DNA from: Nocardia aurantiaca
GTDB taxonomy: Bacteria; Actinomycetota; Actinomycetes; Mycobacteriales; Mycobacteriaceae
DNA: 64,000 nucleotides
NCBI RefSeq assembly: GCF_009708175.1
Contig: NZ_WMBB01000009.1
Span: 1 to 64,000 of the forward strand
Reading direction: 5' to 3'
Positions 9,072 to 18,132 of the stretch are shown piece by piece. Both the position numbers and the translations under genes were made by a program. The stretch's first letter is position 1; each line of letters begins with the position of its first letter. The notes under the pieces are model-generated. The model saw nothing but the letters and a program-made list of their open reading frames with translations. It did not search any database and was not told where the DNA came from.

Positions 9072-9595
9072 GCGGTTGCCTCCGCCGGCGCTGACCGTGC
9101 TGGATCGGGCCGGGGGCTGGGTGCTGATGCCGAACCTCGTTCGGGTCGATGCCGTCGTGGCCCGGATCGCCGCCGCGGCAGATGTCCAGGTGATAGCTGG
9201 GACGGTCACGGCGGCAACGGTTTCCGAGATTCCGGCGCGCGCCGAGGAGGCGGGGGAGATCGCCGGCTCACCCTCGGACCGGGACGACCGACGGGGATCT
9301 GTCGCAGGGCCGATCTCGCCCCGCAATACCGGTTCGCCCCCGATCCCGCCCGCGCTCGGCTCCTGGTCGTGCTCGCGCCACCGGCCGGACATCAGCGCCT
9401 GATGGACGGCTGCGTGCCTGTCCGAGGCACGACCACAAGCGCGTCGCGGCCGCCGAGTCGCTGGTCGTGCTTCGGAATACTCTCAACTACCGCCTGAACG
9501 TATCGCCGCCCTCGCCGGATACGATCTGGGCCGCTCCGAACACAGCGCAGTTCGCCGCGGCTCGCACCGCGTTTCGATCTCTCCGGCGCCGAGCT
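9072..9595. other. Gap of 524 bases after apt, no supported gene
   Basis: Several short frames are open, such as 9076-9402, but none has a ribosome-binding site, a recognisable domain or convincing residue composition. In mycobacteria rel follows apt directly, so this is where the accessory insertion of 9.1-15.7 kb begins. No direct repeat or attachment site was seen. Confidence 0.45.
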
Positions 9596-9886
9596 CTAGT
9601 AGCGGCCGATGATCCGGGCGACGAAGCCGGTCACGACCAGCCAGAAGACCGCGGCCAGACCGTAATTCAGGATGATGTCGACATTCGGGCTGCCGGTGTG
9701 GAACAGCCCCGGGAAGAACAGTGCCAAAGGTTCAGCGAGCCCCTTGATGAAGGTGAAGAACTTGTTGGTCTGGTCCGCGTTGAGGACCAGCATCAGGATG
9801 TAGACACCCTCGATGAGGGCGAACAGCGCGCCGACACCGCTGATGATGCGAGCGGCGTGGACTTCGTTACGGGCGACGTACGGCAT
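9596..9886 (-). CDS. Small membrane protein of unknown function
   Basis: About 96 residues from the ATG at 9884-9886; a start 87 bases further upstream is open but adds an unstructured segment. Two hydrophobic helices are visible (about 13-33 and 64-90), separated by a loop containing NADQTNKFF and a Gly/Pro turn, and the C-terminus is short and basic (ARIIGRY). I do not recognise the family. It is divergent from the cell-wall hydrolase at 10015 with 128 bases between them. Confidence 0.6.
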   Translation of the reverse strand: MPYVARNEVHAARIISGVGALFALIEGVYILMLVLNADQTNKFFTFIKGLAEPLALFFPGLFHTGSPNVDIILNYGLAAVFWLVVTGFVARIIGRY

Positions 9887-10014
9887 ATGAGAGGGATGCC
9901 CGCTGTGTGCCCATCGAAACGGCAGTGCTGAAACGATATGCGGGTCCGTGAAACCGCGTGTCCGCCATGGCATGATGTCCGGGTGATCACCGCGGCAGCC
10001 GTGAGCGTTCGGGC

Positions 10015-11994
10015 GTGAGGCCCAAAGTCCTCGTGGGTGGGGCGGTCGCCCTGGTGCTGGGTCTGATGACGCTCGTCCTCGTCATCATCCTGCCCGCCAG
10101 CGAGACCAGTTGCGGCCCGGGCACACCGACGGTGCCGGTCGTCGCGTCGGCCCGCACCGAACCCAACTGCCCCTCCACCGGCTCGCCCGTCGAGGTCGGG
10201 CTGCAGGAGGGCGCGCTGCGCGTGCTGCGCTGCACGGTCGCCCACTTCGGGATGATGGATATGCGCGGGCTCGTCAACGATGACTCCGCCCCGGACCTGA
10301 AGGCCGGTCGTGCGGTCGAATTCATCGTCGGCTCGGACTCCGGCAAGGGCGACGCCATCGTCTCGTTCCTCCAGGAGAACGCCGCCGCCTTCCACATCGA
10401 CTACCTGATCTGGAAGCAGCGCAGCTGGACTCCCGCCGCCGCCACCGGCATCCAATGGACCCCGCTCGGCGATCGCGGCGACGCCGCCCGCAATCGCATG
10501 GACCGCGTCCAGGTCACCATCAAGGATGTCGTTCCGACCTCCACCGTGCTCGCGCCGGCCAACGTGTCCATGGCGGCCGCGCCCGGCACGGTGAACGAGG
10601 CGGGCGGCCTCATCGGGGCAGGACGGCACCAATATCCGCTCGCCGCAGGCGCATTCACCGTCAGCGACGTGTTCGGCGCGCGTGGCGGTACCCACCTCGG
10701 CGTGGATTTGGCGGCTCCTGCGGGCACGCCCATCTACGCGGCGGCGGACGGACTCGTGGTGGCCTCCGGTGCGGCGTCGGGCTTCGGCGACTGGGTCGTC
10801 ATCGATTCCCTCGACGAGAGCGGACGCCGGTACTCCACGGTGTACGGGCACATGTACGAGAACGGCATCTTCGTGCACGCCGGCGATATCGTGCTGATGG
10901 GTCAGCACATCGCCGATGTCGGCAGCAATGGCGAATCCTCCGGCCCGCATTTGCATTTCGAGCTGGTACCGGGCGGCCGGCTGACCGGCGGGCACCAGGT
11001 CGACCCCATGCCGTGGCTGGCGGGCGGCACCATTCCCGCGCCGACCACGCCCTACTGTGAGAACGGATTCGGCACGCCGGGCGGCAATCTCGCCTCCGGG
11101 AAGGTGCCGCCCGAACTCGAGATCTGGTACCGGCGCGCGGGCTCGCTGTGTCCGGAGATTCGCGCTTCGCTGCTGGCCGCCCAGGGGCAGGCCGAATCCG
11201 GGTTCCGCACCGACGCGGTCTCCCCGGACGGTGCGCAGGGCATCGCCCAGTTCATGCCGGGCACAGCCAAGGCGCTCGCGCCCGACGGACAGCCGTACGT
11301 CATCGATGCCGACGGCAAAGGCTATGCCAGCGTGCTGGATCCGGCCGACGCCATCATCGGCCAGGGGCGCTACATGTGCGCCATCGCCAAGACCATCGAG
11401 GGCTGGATGTCGGAGGGCAAGGTCTCCGGCGACCTGACCGCGCTCACCGTGGCCGCCTATAACGCCGGTGAGGGCGCGGTGCTGGCTTCGGGCGGCATGC
11501 CCAACCAGATCTCCCGGCACTACACCGAGACCCGGCCGTACGTGGCGCGCATCCTGGCCGCCGAACCGGGCTTTCGCAGCCTGGGCAGCGAGGGCAGGTT
11601 TCAGGCCGACCAGAGCTCCGATCTTGGCCCCCAGATCGTGGCGGCGGGACAGCAATGGCTCGGCACGCCATACGTTTTCGGTGGCGGCGGGCCGGGCGGG
11701 CCCAGTGACGGCGGCTTCGATCAGGCGGGGTTCACCGCGGCGGCGGTGTTCGCGGCCAGCGGCAGCACGATCACTCTGCCGCGCACGGCCGAGCAGCAGT
11801 GGGAACGGGGCGAGGATGTGCAGTTGCTCAATGCCAAGCCCGGTGATCTGGTGTTCGGTTCCTTCGGCCCGCGCGGGCCCTCGGATGTCGGCGTCTACAC
11901 CGGCAGCGGTCGCATGCTGCACGCCGAATTCGGCGGCAAGGTCAGTGAGGTGCCGCTCTCGAATGGCATGAAGGCTCGTCGCATCTCCAGGTGA
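10015..11994 (+). CDS. Cell-wall hydrolase: M23 (LytM) + lytic transglycosylase + inactive NlpC/P60-like domain
   Basis: A 659-residue exported or membrane-anchored protein. After an N-terminal helix (residues 5-26) comes an ARB-07466-like domain (about 68-142, ending IDYLIWKQRSW). The M23 endopeptidase domain keeps its zinc ligands H227, D231 and H314 (HLHFEL). An SLT transglycosylase domain follows with catalytic E394 in the ESGF motif and the GAQGIAQFMP signature. The C-terminal 120 residues align with NlpC/P60, but the usual D-C-S-G is D569-Q570-A571-G572 and the usual H-V-G is D624-V625-G626, so cysteine and histidine are both lost. Such proteins open peptidoglycan; VirB1-like service to the T4SS at 28-41 kb is possible but unproven. 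Confidence 0.88.
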   Translation: MRPKVLVGGAVALVLGLMTLVLVIILPASETSCGPGTPTVPVVASARTEPNCPSTGSPVEVGLQEGALRVLRCTVAHFGMMDMRGLVNDDSAPDLKAGRAVEFIVGSDSGKGDAIVSFLQENAAAFHIDYLIWKQRSWTPAAATGIQWTPLGDRGDAARNRMDRVQVTIKDVVPTSTVLAPANVSMAAAPGTVNEAGGLIGAGRHQYPLAAGAFTVSDVFGARGGTHLGVDLAAPAGTPIYAAADGLVVASGAASGFGDWVVIDSLDESGRRYSTVYGHMYENGIFVHAGDIVLMGQHIADVGSNGESSGPHLHFELVPGGRLTGGHQVDPMPWLAGGTIPAPTTPYCENGFGTPGGNLASGKVPPELEIWYRRAGSLCPEIRASLLAAQGQAESGFRTDAVSPDGAQGIAQFMPGTAKALAPDGQPYVIDADGKGYASVLDPADAIIGQGRYMCAIAKTIEGWMSEGKVSGDLTALTVAAYNAGEGAVLASGGMPNQISRHYTETRPYVARILAAEPGFRSLGSEGRFQADQSSDLGPQIVAAGQQWLGTPYVFGGGGPGGPSDGGFDQAGFTAAAVFAASGSTITLPRTAEQQWERGEDVQLLNAKPGDLVFGSFGPRGPSDVGVYTGSGRMLHAEFGGKVSEVPLSNGMKARRISR

Positions 11995-12001
11995 TCCGGG
12001 G

Positions 12002-12038
12002 TTGGCTCGGCTAACCAGGATATGTACTATCCCTATTC
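12002..12038 (+). promoter_or_regulatory. rrf2 promoter with overlapping GGAT-N7-ATCC operator
   Basis: TTGGCT (12002-12007) and TACTAT (12025-12030) form a -35/-10 pair with a 17-base spacer. The -10 lies eight bases before the GTG at 12039, so the transcript may be leaderless. The inverted repeat GGATATGTACTATCC (12018-12032) covers the -10 and fits autorepression by the Rrf2 protein. Confidence 0.55.
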
Positions 12039-12518
12039 GTGCTGATGGGCGAAGGCGTCGAATGGGGACTGCACTGCTGCATGGTGCTGGCTTGGCTCGA
12101 TGATCATGCGCCGATCGCCACCGCTCGCCTGGCCGAGATCTTCGAGCTGCCGCCCGAGTACCTGAAGAAGCGATTGCAGCCACTGGTGCGCGAGGGCATC
12201 CTCGATTCCACGCCCGGCGCGCGCGGGGGATATCGGCTGGCGCGCACGCCCGAGCGCATCACTCTCATGGATGTGGTCGCCGCGGTCGAGGGACGTACGG
12301 AAGCCTTCCGCTGCACCGAGATTCGCCGCCGGGGGGCCGGAGCGTCCCGTGCCGGTTCGGATTTCGCCAAACCGTGTGGCATCGCGAAGGCCATGGGGCG
12401 CGCGGAGCTGGCCTGGCGGCGCGAGCTGGAGGCGCAGACCGTCGCCGACCTCTTGGCCGGCACCCCGGCCAATGCCTCGAAATACACACGCAGCTTCTAT
12501 GAACGCGTCGCCACCTGA
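12039..12518 (+). CDS. Rrf2-family transcriptional regulator
   Basis: A 159-residue Rrf2-type winged-helix protein. The helix-turn-helix is at about residues 22-50 and the wing carries the family signature ARGGYRLAR (about 61-69). Iron-sulfur members use three cysteines after residue 90; here only C92 and C113 are in that region, with an extra C13-C14 pair near the N-terminus, so a standard [2Fe-2S] cluster is doubtful. GTG start at 12039 with no leader sequence for a ribosome-binding site; an ATG at 12045 is the alternative. The MFS gene lies downstream across a terminator and shares the GGAT-N7-ATCC motif, so it is the likely target. Confidence 0.85.
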   Translation: MLMGEGVEWGLHCCMVLAWLDDHAPIATARLAEIFELPPEYLKKRLQPLVREGILDSTPGARGGYRLARTPERITLMDVVAAVEGRTEAFRCTEIRRRGAGASRAGSDFAKPCGIAKAMGRAELAWRRELEAQTVADLLAGTPANASKYTRSFYERVAT

Positions 12519-12544
12519 GCGGTCCGCCGTCCACGAGAACCCCA

Positions 12545-12567
12545 CCCGGCTCCGCGCCGGGTTTTTT
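12545..12567 (+). terminator. Intrinsic terminator or attenuator between rrf2 and the MFS gene
   Basis: CCCGGC (12545-12550), loop TCCGC, GCCGGG (12556-12561), then six T. It ends only four bases before AAGGAG, the ribosome-binding site of the MFS gene at 12584. Little room is left for a promoter between the two, so it may act as an attenuator for read-through. Confidence 0.75.
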
Positions 12568-12581
12568 CGGAAGGAGATTCG

Positions 12582-12596
12582 GGATGCTAAATATCC
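12582..12596 (+). promoter_or_regulatory. Second GGAT-N7-ATCC site over the MFS start codon
   Basis: GGATGCTAAATATCC has the same 15-base GGAT-N7-ATCC form as the site at 12018-12032 and includes the ATG of the MFS gene. Two matching sites flanking one regulator gene suggest an Rrf2 operator pair; binding is inferred. Confidence 0.45.
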
Positions 12597-13789
12597 CGGT
12601 TAATGCCCGGTCGCGCCCGACCGACACCACCGCGGCGCCGAACGGATTGCGGCGCACCCTGATCCTGGCGCTGGGCACCTTCGCAGTCGGCACCGACTCG
12701 TTCATCCTGGCCGGGTTCCTGCCGGACCTGGCCGGGTCCCTCGCGGTGTCCACGGCCACGGCGGGGACGGCGGTGACGGTGTTCGCCGCGGCCTACGCGC
12801 TGGGATCACCGGTACTGGCCACTGTGACCGCGCGGCTGCCGCGCCGGGCGCTACTCGTGTCGGCGCTGCTGGTACTCGCCATGGCGAATCTGGGATCGGC
12901 GCTGTCGCCGACGTTTTCGATCCTGCTGATCACGCGGATCGTGGCGGCGCTGGGAGCGGCGGCGTTCACGCCGAACGCCGGAGCGGTGGCCTCGGCGCTG
13001 GTGTCGCCGCAGGCGCGCGGGCGGGCGCTGGCGGTGGTCGTCGGTGGGTTGACCATCGCGACGGCGCTCGGAGTGCCGCTGGGTGATCTGCTGGGGCACT
13101 GGCTGGGCTGGCGGCCGGCGCTGACCGGCGTCGCGATCGTGTGCCTGCTCGCGGCGGCCGGAGTCGCGGCGTGGGTTCCCGCGCTGCCGGGAAATCCCGC
13201 GGTTCCCCTGCGCGCGCGGCTGGCGGTGCTGCGCAATCGGTCGGTCACGGCAGTGCTGCCGCTGACGGTGCTCGGCATGGCAGCGGCGTATGTCGGGTAC
13301 GCGTACGCTGTTCCGGCCTTGGGAGCCTTGGGAATCGGGGCATCCACCACCGCGTGGGTGCTCATGCTGTACGGCCTGGGCGCGGTGGCGGGCAATCTGT
13401 CATCGGGTTACGCCACCGATCGCTTCGGAGCCACGCGGGTGCTGACCGTCGGCTACGCGGTGATGGCCGCCGCGTTGACGCTCATGGGCGTCCTGGCCGC
13501 GACGGAGACCCACGTGCCCGTCCTGGTCGGCCTGCTGGCCCTGGGCTGGGGTGCGGCGAGCTGGTGCCAGACGCCCGCGCAGCAGCATCGGCTCATCGCG
13601 GCGGCGCCGCAGGAGTCCGGTCTGGTGGTGGCGTTGAACGCCTCGTGTATCTACTTCGGCATCGGCGCGGGGACCGCGCTCGGCGGCCTCACCATCGGGC
13701 ACGGCGCGACGGTCATGTACGGGTCGGCCGCGCTGCTGGCTCTGCTCGCGCTCGGGTATCTGCGGCTCACCGCGTGGGCCGCGCGGTGA
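12584..13789 (+). CDS. MFS transporter, DHA1 (drug:H+ antiporter) type
   Basis: A 401-residue protein with twelve predicted membrane helices. It resembles the AraJ/Cmr branch of 12-helix efflux pumps: the first helix carries FAVGTDSFILAGFLPDLA and the loop between helices 2 and 3 is short and basic (TARLPRRALL). Likely substrates are small toxic compounds, but none can be named from sequence. ATG at 12584 follows AAGGAG by seven bases. Its position directly after an Rrf2 gene and the shared operator-like motif suggest control by that regulator. Confidence 0.85.
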   Translation: MLNIPVNARSRPTDTTAAPNGLRRTLILALGTFAVGTDSFILAGFLPDLAGSLAVSTATAGTAVTVFAAAYALGSPVLATVTARLPRRALLVSALLVLAMANLGSALSPTFSILLITRIVAALGAAAFTPNAGAVASALVSPQARGRALAVVVGGLTIATALGVPLGDLLGHWLGWRPALTGVAIVCLLAAAGVAAWVPALPGNPAVPLRARLAVLRNRSVTAVLPLTVLGMAAAYVGYAYAVPALGALGIGASTTAWVLMLYGLGAVAGNLSSGYATDRFGATRVLTVGYAVMAAALTLMGVLAATETHVPVLVGLLALGWGAASWCQTPAQQHRLIAAAPQESGLVVALNASCIYFGIGAGTALGGLTIGHGATVMYGSAALLALLALGYLRLTAWAAR

Positions 13790-13822
13790 GGGGCGGTGAG
13801 ACTCGGCTCACGAAATACGTTC

Positions 13823-13852
13823 TTGCACGGCCTCGTTGATCTCGGTTAGCGT
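13823..13852 (+). promoter_or_regulatory. Candidate promoter of the ABC-F gene
   Basis: TTGCAC (13823-13828) and TAGCGT (13847-13852) are 18 bases apart. Transcription from here would give a leader of about 100 bases before the ABC-F start at 13960, including a possible five-codon frame. Confidence 0.4.
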
Positions 13853-13882
13853 AATCGAGTTCTTTCCCGTCCGATCGGAGAC

Positions 13883-13900
13883 ATGCCGTTGCTCTGCTGA
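13883..13900 (+). CDS. Possible leader peptide MPLLC upstream of the ABC-F gene
   Basis: ATG-CCG-TTG-CTC-TGC-TGA lies inside the presumed leader of the ABC-F gene. GGAG precedes it by only two bases, which is short for initiation. Ribosome-protection ABC-F genes are often controlled by such short frames; here this is speculation from position. Confidence 0.2.
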   Translation: MPLLC

Positions 13901-13959
13901 GGTGATCGCCGAGTGGCCCGCAATCGCGCGCCGCATTCGCTCACTCTCGGGAGGTACGC

Positions 13960-15558
13960 ATGTCATTACCCGTTATTTCCGTTTCCGATCTCACCTTCGC
14001 GTGGCCGGACGGCACCGCCGTGTTCGATGGTCTCCACGCCCAGCTCGGACCCGGCCATGTGGGCCTGGTCGGCAGCAATGGCGCGGGGAAATCCACCCTC
14101 TTCCGGCTGCTCACCGGCGAACTGCGCCCCGCGCGCGGTTCGGTGACCATTCCGGGGCGGTTCGGGTATCTGCGTCAGGACCTCGGGCTGGCCGCCGGGC
14201 AGCGGGTCGACGAAGTGCTCGGCCTGGCCGAGATCCGAAAGGCCCTGCACCGCATCGAATCCGGGGCGGGCACCGAGGCCGACTTCGAGACCGTGGGCGC
14301 CGCCTGGGATATCGAGGAGCGCGCCGTGGCGCTGCTCGGACGGCTCGGATTGCATTACGTCGCAGGGGATGTCGCGCGGCTGGACCGGCGGCTCGACACC
14401 CTCTCGGGCGGCGAGACCGTACTGCTGGGCCTGGTCGCGGAGTTGCTGCGCGAACCCGATGTGCTGCTGCTGGACGAACCGACCAACAACCTCGATCAGC
14501 TGGCGCGGCAGCGCCTCTACGAGGTCGTGGGCCAATTCCCCGGCACCGTGCTGACCGTCAGCCACGACCGCGGACTGCTCGACCGCGTCGACACCATCGC
14601 CGAACTCCGGCATGGCGAGATCCGCACCTTCGGCGGCAATTTCAGCGAGTACGAGCGGATCATCGAGATCGAGCAGGAGGCGGCGCGCGCCGCGATCCGC
14701 GAGGCCCGCAGCGATGTCCGCAAGCAGGCCCGCGAACTCGTCGAGGCCCGCATCAAACTCGACCGGCGACAGCGCTACGGGCAGAAGATGTGGGACCAGA
14801 AGCGCGAACCCAAGATCGTCATGGGCGAGCGCAAGCGCCAGGCCCAGGTGTCGGCGGGCAAACTGCGCAACAACCACATCGGCAAGGTCGAGGAGGCCAA
14901 GGATCATCTGACCGACATGCAGGACCGACTGCGCGACGACCGCGAGATCCGCGTCGACCTGCCCGGCACCCGGCTCTACCCGGGCCAGGACGTGCTCGAG
15001 CTGACCGACGCGCGGCTACCGTGCGGGCCCACGGTGACGCTGAAAGTCACCGGCCCCGAACGCATCGCGCTCACCGGACGCAACGGCATCGGCAAAACCA
15101 CGCTGCTGCATCGCATCCGGGAGGAGTCGCCGACGGTGCCGTGGCGCATGCTGCCGCAGCGTCTGGACGTCTTCGACGAATCGCAGACGGTGTTCGAGAA
15201 CGTCGCGGCCACCGCGCCGCACGCCTCCGCCGAACAGATCCGCGCCCAGCTGGCCCGATTCCTGTTCCGTGGCGCCGAGGCCGATATCACGGCCGGCGCG
15301 CTCTCGGGCGGTGAGCGGTTGCGCGCGGCCCTGGCCATGCTGCTGCTGGCCGAGCCCGCACCCAAACTGTTGCTGCTCGACGAGCCGACCAACAACCTGG
15401 ACCTGCCCAGCCTCGCTCACCTCACCGAGGCGCTGGCGAGCTTCCAGGGCGCGCTCCTCGTGGTCAGCCACGACCCGCGTTTCCTCGCCGGCATCGGGGT
15501 GACGCGGCGGCTGGAACTGACCGCGGACGGGCTGGTCGAGACCGTGGGCGAACAATGA
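13960..15558 (+). CDS. ABC-F family ATP-binding protein
   Basis: A 532-residue protein with two ABC ATPase domains and no membrane helices. Walker A motifs are GSNGAGKSTL (about residue 37) and GRNGIGKTTL (about 374); both domains have LSGGE signatures and LLLDEPTNNLD Walker B motifs. A charged linker of about 90 residues, rich in Arg, Lys and Glu, joins them. ABC-F proteins act on ribosomes as translation factors or antibiotic-protection proteins. The class cannot be decided from sequence alone, but the isolated gene with a 170-base leader resembles an inducible resistance gene. ATG at 13960 follows GGGAGG. Confidence 0.88.
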   Translation: MSLPVISVSDLTFAWPDGTAVFDGLHAQLGPGHVGLVGSNGAGKSTLFRLLTGELRPARGSVTIPGRFGYLRQDLGLAAGQRVDEVLGLAEIRKALHRIESGAGTEADFETVGAAWDIEERAVALLGRLGLHYVAGDVARLDRRLDTLSGGETVLLGLVAELLREPDVLLLDEPTNNLDQLARQRLYEVVGQFPGTVLTVSHDRGLLDRVDTIAELRHGEIRTFGGNFSEYERIIEIEQEAARAAIREARSDVRKQARELVEARIKLDRRQRYGQKMWDQKREPKIVMGERKRQAQVSAGKLRNNHIGKVEEAKDHLTDMQDRLRDDREIRVDLPGTRLYPGQDVLELTDARLPCGPTVTLKVTGPERIALTGRNGIGKTTLLHRIREESPTVPWRMLPQRLDVFDESQTVFENVAATAPHASAEQIRAQLARFLFRGAEADITAGALSGGERLRAALAMLLLAEPAPKLLLLDEPTNNLDLPSLAHLTEALASFQGALLVVSHDPRFLAGIGVTRRLELTADGLVETVGEQ

Positions 15559-15768
15559 GCAGGAAGTCCCGGGCAACACCGGAACGATCCAGGTCCCATG
15601 CGGCCGCGAAACCGGGCTCCGACCGGGTATCGTTCATCGCTCCGGAGCCGTTCGGACCGGCGGCGATCGCTGCCCCGGTCGGGATCCGATTCCAGGACTA
15701 AAGTGGATGATCTGGGTGGTTGAACGGTCCGATATGGTTTTCCGATCGAGACCGCGAGCGGAGGTGGC

Positions 15769-18132
15769 ATGACACAGCATCTGGAGCAGGCGAACTCGGG
15801 GCAATCGCCCGAGGGCGAGTCCGCCACCCCACCGGCCAATGGGCAGTCCGCCGCCGCTCGCAATTCCACCGCCGTCCCCACGTCCGCCTCGCGCCGGGTC
15901 CGGGCGCGCTTGGCCCGCCGCATGACCGGTCAGCGCGGCATCGCGGCCGTCAAGCCGGTGCTCGAGCCGCTCGCCACCGTGCACCGTGAGTTGTACCCGA
16001 AGGCGAATCTGGCTCTGCTGCAACGGGCTTTCGACATCGCCGACGAGAGGCACGCGCATCAGTTCCGCAAGTCCGGCGACCCGTACATCACCCACCCGCT
16101 GGCCGTGGCCAATATCCTGGCCGAGCTGGGCATGGACACCACCACGCTGGTAGCCGCGCTGCTGCACGACACCGTCGAGGACACGGGGTACTCGCTCGAC
16201 GAGCTGACCGCCGAATTCGGCACCGAGGTCGCCCACCTGGTCGACGGCGTCACCAAGCTGGACAAGGTCAACCTGGGCGCGGCCGCCGAGGCCGAGACCA
16301 TCCGCAAGATGATCATCGCCATGGCCCGCGACCCTCGCGTGCTGGTGATCAAGGTGGCCGACCGGCTGCACAACATGCGCACCATGCGTTTCCTGCCGCC
16401 GGAGAAGCAGGCCAAGAAGGCCCGTGAAACCCTCGAGGTGATCGCGCCGCTGGCCCACCGGCTGGGTATGGCCACCGTCAAATGGGAGCTCGAGGACCTC
16501 GCCTTCGCGATCCTGCACCCCAAGAAGTACGACGAGATCGTGCGGCTGGTCGCCGATCGCGCGCCCTCGCGCGACACCTACCTGGCCAAGGTGCGCGCCG
16601 AGATCGTCAACACCTTGGCGTCGAGCCGGATCAATGCCGTGGTCGAGGGCCGTCCGAAGCACTACTGGTCCATCTACCAGAAGATGATCGTCAAGGGCAA
16701 GGACTTCGACGACATCCACGACCTCGTCGGCATCCGCATCCTCTGCGACGAGGTGCGCGACTGCTACGCCGCGGTCGGCGTCGTGCACTCGCTGTGGCAG
16801 CCCATGGCCGGGCGGTTCAAGGACTACATCGCCCAGCCCCGCTACGGCGTCTACCAGTCGCTGCACACCACCGTGGTCGGACCCGACGGCAAGCCCCTGG
16901 AAGTGCAGATCCGCACCCAGGACATGCACCGGACCGCCGAGTTCGGCATCGCCGCGCACTGGCGGTACAAGGAGACCAAGGGCAAGCACTCCACCGATTC
17001 CACCGAAGTCGACGACATGGCGTGGATGCGCCAGCTGCTCGACTGGCAGCGGGAGGCCGCGGACCCGGCGGAATTCCTGGAGTCGCTGCGCTTCGACCTC
17101 AAATCGCCCGAGATATTCGTGTTCACGCCCAAGGGCGATGTGATCACGCTGCCGCAGAAGTCCACCCCGGTGGACTTCGCCTATGCCGTGCACACCGAGG
17201 TCGGCCACCGCTGCATCGGCGCCCGCGTCAACGGGCGCCTGGTCGCGCTGGAACGACAGCTGGAGAACGGTGAGGTCGTCGAGATCTTCACCTCCAAGGC
17301 CCAGAACGCCGGCCCCTCGCGGGACTGGCAGAATTTCGTGGTGTCCCCGCGCGCCAAGGCCAAGATTCGGCAGTGGTTCGCCAAGGAACGCCGCGAGGAG
17401 GCCCTGGAGGCGGGCAAGGACGCCATCAGCAAGGAGGTCCGGCGCTCGGGCCTGCCGCTGCAGCGCCTGATGAGCGTCGACGCCATGAGCGCGCTGGCCC
17501 ACGAACTCCACTACACCGACATCTCGGCGCTGTATGCGGCCGTCGGCGAGAGCCAGGTATCCGCGCACCACGTGGTGCAGCGGCTCATGGCTCAGCTCGG
17601 CGGCGTCAGCGACGTCGAGAACGAACTGGCCGAGCGGTCCACACCGTCCACCGTGCCCGCGCGTCAGCGCACGACAGGCGATGCGGGCGTGGAGATTCCG
17701 GGCGCGCCCGGCACCGTCTCCAAACTGGCCAAGTGCTGCACCCCGGTACCCGGCGACGAGATCATGGGCTTCGTGACACGCGGCGGCGCGGTCAGCGTGC
17801 ACCGCACCGACTGCACCAACGCCGATTCGCTGCGCGCGGAGCCGGAACGGATCATCGAGGTCAAGTGGGCGCCGTCGCCGTCATCGGTGTTCCTGGTGGC
17901 CATCCAGATCGAGGCCCTCGACCGCACCCGCCTGCTGTCGGACGTGACCAAGGTGCTGGCCGACGAGAAGGTCAATATCCTCTCGGCCGCGGTCACCACC
18001 TCCGGTGACCGGGTCGCCATCTCCAAGTTCACCTTCGAGATGGGCGACCCCAAGCACCTCGGTCACCTGCTGAACGTGGTCCGCAATGTGGAAGGCGTCT
18101 ACGACGTCTACCGCGTGACCTCGGCAGCCTGA
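15769..18132 (+). CDS. rel: Bifunctional (p)ppGpp synthetase/hydrolase Rel
   Basis: A 787-residue RelA/SpoT homologue. The HD hydrolase domain is intact (HQFRKSGDPYITHP, then H133-D134 in ALLHDTVEDT), so it can degrade (p)ppGpp. The synthetase domain has GRPKHYWSIYQKM and the DIHDLVGIRI motif. TGS (about 440-500), the zinc-finger/helical region with CCTPVPGD, and a C-terminal ACT domain follow. Actinobacteria usually have this one long enzyme for the stringent response. The first 55 residues are an Ala/Ser/Pro-rich extension. ATG at 15769 with GGAGGTGG upstream. In mycobacteria it follows apt directly; here an insertion separates them. Confidence 0.96.
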   Translation: MTQHLEQANSGQSPEGESATPPANGQSAAARNSTAVPTSASRRVRARLARRMTGQRGIAAVKPVLEPLATVHRELYPKANLALLQRAFDIADERHAHQFRKSGDPYITHPLAVANILAELGMDTTTLVAALLHDTVEDTGYSLDELTAEFGTEVAHLVDGVTKLDKVNLGAAAEAETIRKMIIAMARDPRVLVIKVADRLHNMRTMRFLPPEKQAKKARETLEVIAPLAHRLGMATVKWELEDLAFAILHPKKYDEIVRLVADRAPSRDTYLAKVRAEIVNTLASSRINAVVEGRPKHYWSIYQKMIVKGKDFDDIHDLVGIRILCDEVRDCYAAVGVVHSLWQPMAGRFKDYIAQPRYGVYQSLHTTVVGPDGKPLEVQIRTQDMHRTAEFGIAAHWRYKETKGKHSTDSTEVDDMAWMRQLLDWQREAADPAEFLESLRFDLKSPEIFVFTPKGDVITLPQKSTPVDFAYAVHTEVGHRCIGARVNGRLVALERQLENGEVVEIFTSKAQNAGPSRDWQNFVVSPRAKAKIRQWFAKERREEALEAGKDAISKEVRRSGLPLQRLMSVDAMSALAHELHYTDISALYAAVGESQVSAHHVVQRLMAQLGGVSDVENELAERSTPSTVPARQRTTGDAGVEIPGAPGTVSKLAKCCTPVPGDEIMGFVTRGGAVSVHRTDCTNADSLRAEPERIIEVKWAPSPSSVFLVAIQIEALDRTRLLSDVTKVLADEKVNILSAAVTTSGDRVAISKFTFEMGDPKHLGHLLNVVRNVEGVYDVYRVTSAA

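Noticed and set aside
9076..9402. A 108-codon frame after apt
   Set aside because: TTG start without ribosome-binding site, no similarity to any family I know, Pro/Arg-rich end.
9793..12183. A 796-codon open frame on the minus strand
   Set aside because: Antisense of the M23/SLT hydrolase and part of rrf2; no domain seen.
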